Assembly: GCA_900170005.1 (NCBI GenBank)
Contig: LT827128.1
Span: 372,001 to 436,000, forward strand
Length of the DNA: 64,000 bases
Direction: 5' to 3'
DNA from: Gordonibacter massiliensis (ex Traore et al. 2017)
Lineage (GTDB): Bacteria > Actinomycetota > Coriobacteriia > Coriobacteriales > Eggerthellaceae
Shown here: piece by piece, positions 58,498 through 64,000 of the stretch
How the letters are laid out: every line of letters begins with the position of its first letter
How positions within the stretch are numbered: the first letter of the stretch is position 1
Notes under the pieces: model-generated
What the model saw: only the letters and a program-made list of their open reading frames with translations
What the model was told of the DNA's origin: nothing
Database searches by the model: none
Made by a program: the position numbers and the translations under genes

Positions 58498-59280
58498 ATG
58501 GGAGAAGAAAAGCGGCGAACCGGCGAGGTATCGGAGCAGGACGCCGGCAAGACGCCGGAGCGACCGTCGAGAGAAGCGTCGGAGAGCTGGGTCGGCGAGG
58601 TGCCGCGGGAGCAATCGGCGCCTCCGGCACGGGCGAACGTGCAGAAGCGGGCGGCGGAGCGGCAGGCCCTCGAGCTCAAGGAGGCGTCGAAGCGGGCGTT
58701 CGACGGGCAAGCCGCCGTCTACGACGAAGAGGTCTGCGGAAGTCATGCGCGTCGGCTGTACCCGCATGTGGTGGAGGAGGTCGCGGCGTGTTCGCCTCGA
58801 CGCGTGCTCGACCTGGGCTGCGGAACGGGTGCCCTCGCCGAGCTCGTGCTCGAGGCGCTTCCCGGCTGCGAACTCGCCGGCGTGGACCTTTCAAGCGCCA
58901 TGCTCGCTCGGGCGCGCGAGCGGTTGGGCGACCGGGCGCAGCTCGTGGAAGGCGACAGCGAGCACCTGCCGTTCCCCGACGGCTTCTTCGATGTCGCCTA
59001 CTGCAACGACTCGTTCCACCATTACCCCGACCCCGATCGGGCGGCGTTCGAAGCGTGGCGCGTGCTGCGGGCGGGCGGCCTGCTCGTGGTGGGCGACTGC
59101 TGGCTGCCCGGTCCCGCACGGGCCGTCATGAACGCGTTCTTGCCGCATGGCGGGGAAGGCGACGTGCGCATCTACTCGGAAACCGAGATGCGCGCCGTCT
59201 TGGGCACCTGGTTCGACGAGGTTTCGTGGCGCAAGGCGGGATCGCACGGCTGCCTTGTCACGGCTGGGAAGGCCGCTTGA
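58498..59280 (+). CDS. UbiE-type SAM-dependent methyltransferase
   Basis: 260 residues. About 75 charged, low-complexity residues precede the catalytic domain: VLDLGCGTGALAELVLEALPG (motif I), AGVDLSSAMLARARERL, GDSEHLPFPDGFFDVAYCNDSFHHYPDPDRA and VLRAGGLLVVGDCWLPGP. Substrate is probably a small molecule or quinone-like compound. AAGGAGG precedes the ATG. Probable regulon partner of the TetR gene upstream. Confidence 0.88.
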   Translation: MGEEKRRTGEVSEQDAGKTPERPSREASESWVGEVPREQSAPPARANVQKRAAERQALELKEASKRAFDGQAAVYDEEVCGSHARRLYPHVVEEVAACSPRRVLDLGCGTGALAELVLEALPGCELAGVDLSSAMLARARERLGDRAQLVEGDSEHLPFPDGFFDVAYCNDSFHHYPDPDRAAFEAWRVLRAGGLLVVGDCWLPGPARAVMNAFLPHGGEGDVRIYSETEMRAVLGTWFDEVSWRKAGSHGCLVTAGKAA

Positions 59281-59369
59281 ATGCCTACCGCGAAAGCCGC
59301 CGCGCACCGGCGACGATTCGAATGGGTCCGTGCCACTTGTGGAGAAAATGTATGTCATAGCTAACTCCT

Positions 59370-59401
59370 ATTGTCGGCGGAATGATGTTAGCTTAATCTA
59401 A
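59370..59401 (+). promoter_or_regulatory. Promoter with overlapping metalloregulator-type dyad
   Basis: TTGTCG (59370-59375), 17 nt, TAATCT (59393-59398). GTTAGCTTAATCTAAC (59386-59401) is a 5-bp-arm dyad over the -10, in the style of DtxR/MntR/IdeR boxes. The next gene encodes a DtxR-family protein, so metal-dependent repression is likely. Confidence 0.6.
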
Positions 59402-59590
59402 CTTACATCGAAAGCGAGTCGCTTTTCAAGCAAGGAGCGAACTCGGGAGCGGTTCGACCGCCCGCAGCTTGCATGACCGGCTTTCGACCATCGTCCGCTG
59501 ACCCGGCGGCGGAGGCTCCTCTCGTCTGGCCATCCGTCGCATTTTCAAGCGGAGGGAAGATCCCCCCTCTTCCCTCCGCTTTTTTGTTTT
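59402..59590 (+). ncRNA. Candidate metal-regulated small RNA or leader
   Basis: The transcript from the 59370 promoter would run about 180 nt to the strong terminator at 59547-59590, with internal stems (for example AAGCGAGTCGCTT and CGGGAGCGGTTCGACCGCCCG-like segments). No reading frame with an RBS. Either a free small RNA or an attenuated leader of the DtxR-family gene. Confidence 0.4.
59547..59590 (+). terminator. Strong Rho-independent terminator
   Basis: Perfect 14-bp stem (59547-59560 with 59568-59581), loop TCCCCCC, followed by TTTTGTTTT. A nine-C tract follows at 59607-59615. Confidence 0.92.
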
Positions 59591-59687
59591 GCAGCGAATT
59601 CGTCGACCCCCCCCCACGCGGAAAGCGGCGAGGCTGCCGCTATCAGCACTGCAACCCAGGATCAAGCGGTCGGCGACGAAAGGAACG

Positions 59688-60077
59688 ATGTTCGTGGAAA
59701 AGATGTCCGTGTCCTGCGAGGACTACCTAGAGGCCATCGTCATGCTCGGCGGATCCGGGCGCCATGCCGTGCGCTCCGTCGACGTGGCGGAGAGTCTCGA
59801 CGTTTCGAAGGCGTCGGTGAGCAAGGCCCTCTCGATTCTGAAAGAGAGGGGTCTGGTCGATCAGCCGCCTTACGGCGACATCACCTTGACCGAAGAAGGG
59901 CTGGAATACGGCACGTGGGTGCTCGACCGCCATCGGCTCCTGTTCAAGTTCATGACCGAGACGCTCGGCATCGACTCGGCCACCGCCGACGAGGAGGCAT
60001 GCAAGATGGAGCACGCCATGAGCGACGAGTCGTTCGCTAAGTGGAGCGCCTTCGTCAACGGCCTCGAACGCGACTAG
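59688..60077 (+). CDS. DtxR/MntR-family metalloregulator
   Basis: 129 residues. MSVSCEDYLEAIVMLGG, VRSVDVAESLDVSKASVSKALSILKERGLV and PYGDITLTEEGLEYG form the winged HTH; EEACKMEHAMSDESF is the dimerisation region with metal ligands (E-x-x-x-x-E-H type). No SH3-like third domain, so closer in size to MntR. AAAGGAA precedes the ATG. Likely binds the dyad at 59386 in a metal-dependent way. Confidence 0.88.
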   Translation: MFVEKMSVSCEDYLEAIVMLGGSGRHAVRSVDVAESLDVSKASVSKALSILKERGLVDQPPYGDITLTEEGLEYGTWVLDRHRLLFKFMTETLGIDSATADEEACKMEHAMSDESFAKWSAFVNGLERD

Positions 60078-60310
60078 GACGACCCGACTGTCGCAGATGG
60101 CCGCAGGGGTGTTTGAAGATGCTGCGCCCTTATGGCCTTATCACCGCTCGTCTCTCGATCCGCTCGCTTTTGTTGTCGCCGACGCGCTTGCGCGCCCTCG
60201 TTCCCTTCCCCGTTCTCGACGGGCCGGTCGTTTTCGTCGATAATGTGAGCGGTTTCGCAAGGCGGCGAAGCACGCGGGTTCGAAGCGCGCGCAGGGAAAG
60301 GGCGGTCAGC

Positions 60311-61021
60311 ATGGACGCATGCAAGGTTCTCGTAGTGGAAGACGACCCGGACATCAACGCCCTGCTCGCCAAGGTCATGGCGCGCGACGGGTTCTCGGTC
60401 GCCTCGGCGTTCTCGGGAACCGAGGCGCTGCTGCGCCTGGAGCGCGAGGAGTTCGACCTGGTGCTTCTCGACCTCATGCTGCCCGGCATGGCCGGCGGCG
60501 ACCTCGTCGCCCGCCTGCGCGGCGAGCAGGGAAGCGACGTGCCGGTCGTCGTCGTGTCGGCGCGGGCGGGCCTTTCCGACAAGGTGGACCTGCTGGCCTT
60601 GGGCGCGGACGACTACATCGTCAAGCCGTTCGAGCCCGACGAGGTGTCGGCCCGCGTGCGCGCCGTGCTGCGCCGCTACCGGAAAGGCGTTCGCGCGAGC
60701 GCCGACGTCGCGGCGGCCGACGATCCGGTCTTCGTCCGCGGCACCCTGCGCCTGGAGACGGCCGCGCGACGGGTGGTGCTCGACAGCGTTGAAATCGCGC
60801 TCACCGCGCACGAGTTCGACATCCTGCGCGTGCTCATGGAATCGCCCGACAAGGTGTTCTCGCGCGAGCGCCTCTACGAGCTGGTGTGGAAAGCCGGCTA
60901 CTACGGCGAGGAGAACGCCGTCAACGTGCACGTGAGCAACATCCGCAAGAAGCTGGCCGCCGTCGACCCGGACGGGGAGTACATCAAGACCGTCTGGGGC
61001 ATCGGCTTCAAGCTGGCGTGA
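60311..61021 (+). CDS. OmpR-family response regulator
   Basis: 236 residues. Receiver domain with acidic pocket VVEDDPD, phosphoacceptor Asp in LVLLDLMLPGMAG, and Lys in ADDYIVKPFEP; C-terminal winged HTH (VEIALTAHEFDILRVLMESPDKVFSRERLYELVW, VNVHVSNIRKKL, KTVWGIGFKLA). The ABC transporter and histidine kinase downstream make a BceRS/VraRS-like antimicrobial-peptide response set. Start ATG follows AGGGAAAGG; the 60078-60310 spacer shows no other gene. Confidence 0.93.
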   Translation: MDACKVLVVEDDPDINALLAKVMARDGFSVASAFSGTEALLRLEREEFDLVLLDLMLPGMAGGDLVARLRGEQGSDVPVVVVSARAGLSDKVDLLALGADDYIVKPFEPDEVSARVRAVLRRYRKGVRASADVAAADDPVFVRGTLRLETAARRVVLDSVEIALTAHEFDILRVLMESPDKVFSRERLYELVWKAGYYGEENAVNVHVSNIRKKLAAVDPDGEYIKTVWGIGFKLA

Positions 61022-61026
61022 GAAAC

Positions 61027-61055
61027 GCCCTAAAAAGGAGCGTATCCTTTTGGGC
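61027..61055 (+). terminator. Imperfect hairpin after the response regulator
   Basis: CGCCCTAAAAAGGA and TCCTTTTGGGC pair imperfectly around GCGTA, just after the stop codon. Separates the regulator gene from the ABC operon. Confidence 0.5.
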
Positions 61056-61295
61056 ATTCCGCTTCGCCCGCCCTCGCGGCATGTCGGTCGGGCGAACTTA
61101 ACGCGCGCGGCCGGAGGAGCGCCCACGGCGGCAACTGACGCGCTTTCCGCTCGTGCCAAGGGACTAGGGCCTTCCCGCTGCTTCGCGGAAACCTCACCGC
61201 GACCGCTTCGCTTGCTTGAGGGCACGCTGCCCCGCCCGTCGGCTGAAAGCTCCGCTCGTTTGGGACGGAGGGAGAGGGCGGCGCCCCTTTATGCT

Positions 61296-61326
61296 TTCCT
61301 TAACCTTTCTTGAGGACTTATTAAGC
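61296..61326 (+). promoter_or_regulatory. Candidate response-regulator binding site before the ABC operon
   Basis: TTTCCTTAACCTTTCTTGAG and then TTATTAAG: T-rich direct repeats CTTAACCTTTCTTGA in the style of OmpR-family sites, about 65 nt before the ABC ATPase. The remainder of 61056-61295 shows no gene. Confidence 0.4.
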
Positions 61327-61385
61327 GCCGCTGCCGTAAGGTTCCTCTATCATGGTCGGACGGAAGAGAGGGAGAACCTACCTAC

Positions 61386-62309
61386 ATGGATACGGTGATC
61401 GAAACGAAGGGGCTCACGAAGCGCTACGGGCGCACGGACGTTTACGCGCTGCGCGACGTGGACGTGCGCGTGCGGCGCGGCGATATATTCGGCGTGGTGG
61501 GCGACAACGGCGCGGGCAAGACCACGCTGTTCAAACTGCTGTGCGGGCTGGCGTTCCCCACAGCGGGGGAGCTGCGCCTGTTCGACGCCTACGCACCGCA
61601 CGACCTGGAGCGGCAGCGGGCGCGGGTGGGCGCCATCATCGAGAGCCCCGGCTTCTATCCCGCCCTGAGCGTGGAGAAGAACCTGGAGTGCTGTCGCATT
61701 CAGAAGGGCGTGCCGGGCAAGGACGCCGTGGAGCGCGTACTGGACGTGGTGGGGCTCGCGTACGCGAAGCGCTTTCGGTGCCGCGAGCTGTCCATGGGCA
61801 TGAAGCAGCGCCTGGGCCTGGCGATGGCGCTCTTGGGCGAGCCGGAGGTGCTGATTTTGGACGAGCCCACGAACGGCCTCGATCCCAGCGGTATCGTGGA
61901 GATGCGCACGTTCCTGCAACGGCTCAACCGCGAGAAGGGCATCACCGTCGTGGTGTCGAGCCATCACCTGGCCGAACTCGAGCAGCTGGCCACCGTGTAC
62001 GCCTTCCTGAGCCGCGGCCGCCTGGTCGAGCAGGTGAGCGCCCGGGTGCTGCAGGAGCGCTGCGCCGACTGCATCGACATCGGCGTGTCGGACCCCGCGG
62101 GCTTCACCGTGCTGCTCGAGCGCGAGCTGCACCACGAATGCTACCAAGTGCTTCCCGACGGCATCGTGCGCATCTTCGACCCCTCGACCGGCATCGAGGC
62201 GTACAGCGGCCTGGCCAGTGGGGCGGGCATGGACGTCTACAAGCTCGAACGTCGGAAGACGTCGCTCGAGCAGTACTATCTGGAAATGAAGGAGAAGGGG
62301 GCCGCGTGA
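61386..62309 (+). CDS. ABC transporter ATP-binding protein (BcrA/lantibiotic-immunity type)
   Basis: 307 residues. Walker A GDNGAGKTT (about 39-47), signature LSMGMKQRL, Walker B VLILDEPTNGLD and SSHHLAELE. The C-terminal ~95 residues match the BcrA/NukF-type extension. RBS GAGGGAG. Stop overlaps the permease start by 1 nt. Probably pumps or removes an antimicrobial peptide, under the regulator at 60311. Confidence 0.93.
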   Translation: MDTVIETKGLTKRYGRTDVYALRDVDVRVRRGDIFGVVGDNGAGKTTLFKLLCGLAFPTAGELRLFDAYAPHDLERQRARVGAIIESPGFYPALSVEKNLECCRIQKGVPGKDAVERVLDVVGLAYAKRFRCRELSMGMKQRLGLAMALLGEPEVLILDEPTNGLDPSGIVEMRTFLQRLNREKGITVVVSSHHLAELEQLATVYAFLSRGRLVEQVSARVLQERCADCIDIGVSDPAGFTVLLERELHHECYQVLPDGIVRIFDPSTGIEAYSGLASGAGMDVYKLERRKTSLEQYYLEMKEKGAA

Positions 62310-63082
62310 TGCTGAACTATATGAAAAGCGAGCTCTACCGCATCGCGCATGGCACCGAAGCGTACCTGCTCGTCGTTGCTTTGGTTGTTGTCGTGCTGGC
62401 GGCGAATGTCATTCTGTACGCCATGACGTTCGTGGATCCCACGTTTCCCTACGCGACCGTCCGCTTCTCGTTGAGCAACCTTTTGGGGATGTTCACCATG
62501 CTGTTCGCCCTGGCCGGGGTGCTCGTCGCTTTGCTGTACGCTGACGATCGGAAGAACGGCACGTGCAAGAACGCGATCGCTCACGGGTGCTCCCGCACGA
62601 GCCTTTTCGTCGGCAAGTGCATCGTCTCGGTTGCGGTGGGCCTCGCGTCCATGGCAGTGGTGCTGGTCGTTTACATTGGAAGCGCGGCGCTCTTGCTCGA
62701 AGGCCCCGTTGCCGAACCGGCGGGCGTCCTGTTCACGGCTATTGCGGCCGGACTGCCCTCCATCGTCGCTGCCGTTGTGCTCGCCGTCGCTTTGGAAGGC
62801 TACTTCGCCAAAACGGCGACCGCCATCGTCGCCTGGATAGTCGTCGTGTTCGTCGTGCCCCAGGTGCTCGCGCTCGTCGGCTTGCGGATCGATCCGGTGG
62901 CCGTGTTCGCCGGCTGGCTACCGACCAACATCTTCGGAAACGAAGTCAATATGGCCTTTTTGGGCGGAGACTTCCCTTGGGACAAGCCGTTCGGTTTGGC
63001 CAAGTGCCTGATCGCCGGTTTCGCCAGCCTGGCTTTGTTCGCCGCCGTGGGTGTGTGGCGCGCTCGCAAGATCGAGCTGTAG
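62309..63082 (+). CDS. ABC-2 type permease (lantibiotic-immunity type)
   Basis: 257 residues with six membrane helices (about 17-40, 57-78, 100-128, 140-164, 172-194 and 230-250), the BcrB/ABC-2 layout. Overlaps the ATPase stop (TGATG) and is followed by the kinase gene after 15 nt. Confidence 0.85.
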   Translation: MLNYMKSELYRIAHGTEAYLLVVALVVVVLAANVILYAMTFVDPTFPYATVRFSLSNLLGMFTMLFALAGVLVALLYADDRKNGTCKNAIAHGCSRTSLFVGKCIVSVAVGLASMAVVLVVYIGSAALLLEGPVAEPAGVLFTAIAAGLPSIVAAVVLAVALEGYFAKTATAIVAWIVVVFVVPQVLALVGLRIDPVAVFAGWLPTNIFGNEVNMAFLGGDFPWDKPFGLAKCLIAGFASLALFAAVGVWRARKIEL

Positions 63083-63097
63083 GCTAGGGGAGGGCGC

Positions 63098-64000
63098 ATG
63101 GCGGATGCCTTGTTGATAGCGGCCCTGATCTGCGCGCTTGCCGCCGCGGCCTGGTTCGCCGCGCGCTACCTGCTGCTCAAGCGCTCGCTGCGGCAGGTGG
63201 AGCGCGATCTGCGCGCCATCGCGGGGCAGCTCGAGGAGAACCGCATCGTGCGGCTGCCTCGTCCCGACCGCGACATGGAGGCGCTGCTCGGCACCGTCAA
63301 TGAAACGCTCGACGGCATCCGCCGGCAGGGCGTGGAGTACGCCCGCCGCGAGGCGGAGCTGAAGGCGCAGGTGGAGAGCATCAGCCACGACCTGCGCACG
63401 CCGCTCACCTCCATCCAAGGCTATCTGGCGCTGGTCGACGAGGACGCGCTCGACGCCGAGACGCGTGCGTCGCTCGAGACGGTGGAGCGCAAGGCCGACG
63501 CGCTCCAGCGGCTCGTCGCCCAGTTCTACGAGCTGTCGCGCCTGCAAGGCGAAGACGGCCCGCTGGAGCTGGAACGCGTGGACGCGGGCCGGATATTGCG
63601 CGAGTCCGTGGCGGGGCAGTACCGCTTGCTCGCCGAGCGGGGCCTGGACGTGCGCCTGTCCGCGCCGGAGCATGCCGTGTGGGCGCGCGCGAACGCCGAC
63701 GCGCTCGAGCGCGTGCTCTCGAACCTGCTGCACAACGCGGGCAAGTACGCCACGTCCGCGCTTGAGGTATCGGTGCTCCAAACCGCTGAAGAGGACGGCC
63801 GGTGGGTGCTCGTCACGTTCGCCAACGACGCGGACGCGCTCGACGGCGACCAGATGGAACGCCTGTTCGAGCCGTTTTACACGGCGGACGGATCGCGAAC
63901 GCGGGAAAGCTCCGGCCTCGGTCTCGCCATCGCGCGCCGTCTGCTGGAGCGCATGGGCGGCACCATCGAAGCCCGCCTGGAAAACCGCGACGGCACGTCG
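63098..64000 (+). CDS. Sensor histidine kinase, 3' end outside window
   Basis: 301 codons visible. One N-terminal membrane helix (about 3-25), a short linker, then HisKA with phosphoacceptor His in SISHDLRTPLTSIQGYL and the HATPase_c domain: N-box LSNLLHNAGKYA, F-box LFEPFYTAD, G-box SSGLGLAIARRLLERMGG. Only one TM helix and no large extracellular sensor, so it may sense through the ABC transporter, as in BceS-type systems. The few missing C-terminal residues lie beyond the window. RBS GGGGAGGG. Confidence 0.92.
   Translation, partial: MADALLIAALICALAAAAWFAARYLLLKRSLRQVERDLRAIAGQLEENRIVRLPRPDRDMEALLGTVNETLDGIRRQGVEYARREAELKAQVESISHDLRTPLTSIQGYLALVDEDALDAETRASLETVERKADALQRLVAQFYELSRLQGEDGPLELERVDAGRILRESVAGQYRLLAERGLDVRLSAPEHAVWARANADALERVLSNLLHNAGKYATSALEVSVLQTAEEDGRWVLVTFANDADALDGDQMERLFEPFYTADGSRTRESSGLGLAIARRLLERMGGTIEARLENRDGTS

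Noticed and set aside
59473-59730. 85-aa frame between the methyltransferase and DtxR-family genes
   Set aside because: It runs straight through a perfect Rho-independent terminator and has no RBS.

Overview
The window is GC-rich chromosomal DNA that reads like an Eggerthellaceae / Coriobacteriia actinobacterium (Eggerthella or a close relative). The grounds are inferential: two cytoplasmic molybdopterin oxidoreductases with small ferredoxin partners, a LuxR regulator fused to a 12-helix membrane domain (a hallmark of that family), TAT-dependent secreted proteins, and the actinobacterial SPFH/ribbon-helix-helix pair. A perfect parS site (58296-58311), a near-perfect one (11643-11658) and the tuf-secE-nusG-rplKA block suggest an origin-proximal position.

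Layout. 1-6463: end of a LuxR-type regulator, a class I aminotransferase, a TAT lipoprotein hydrolase, a small 60-aa protein, a DNA-deoxyinosine/uracil glycosylase, a PEBP-like protein and a TAT-exported NlpC/P60 wall hydrolase. 6995-11624: promoter, tRNA-Tyr/Thr/Met, tuf, rpmG, tRNA-Trp, secE, nusG, rplK, rplA, terminator. 11914-19417: SPFH protein with RHH partner, ferritin-like protein, map, alpha/beta hydrolase, DUF1648-like protein, HTH/DUF2975 pair, ATP-grasp ligase. 19718-22319: TetR-controlled ABC exporter. 22320-24380: repeat-rich DNA in which an IS3-family element sits inside an older inverted-repeat element. 24382-26348: ArsR-nitroreductase operon and a DUF6504-like gene.

26466-40311 is the metabolic centre: a 12-TM LuxR sensor-regulator and a divergent MFS transporter, then one long co-directional run holding a 78-aa protein, molybdoenzyme 1, its 2x[4Fe-4S] subunit, a GPH-type symporter, a zinc-ribbon protein, a trigger-factor paralogue, a second zinc-ribbon protein, molybdoenzyme 2, its ferredoxin subunit and another MFS transporter. 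This looks like a paired anaerobic reductase/dehydroxylase system with transporters and perhaps its own chaperone. No substrate can be read from sequence.

40451-53156: VanZ-like protein, a 34-bp inverted-repeat element, pyrE, a PAS-GGDEF cyclase, DJ-1/PfpI and WYL regulator, methyltransferase, PadR/DUF1048 pair, a mobile repeat with an 8-bp target duplication, an XRE regulator, an M23-like peptidase, YxeA and an ABC exporter. The XRE gene and the ABC exporter carry the same promoter/operator architecture. 53250-57220: SOS-boxed Y-family DNA polymerase with an extraordinary 40-bp inverted repeat, more repeats, a second DUF6504-like gene and a GNAT-acetyltransferase fusion. 57299-64000: TetR regulator and methyltransferase sharing an operator half-site, parS, a DtxR-family metalloregulator behind a regulated promoter plus terminator, and a BceRS-like response regulator, ABC transporter and (truncated) histidine kinase.

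Starts were chosen mainly from Shine-Dalgarno spacing. All functional names come from reading translated sequence and remembered family features; no database search was run.
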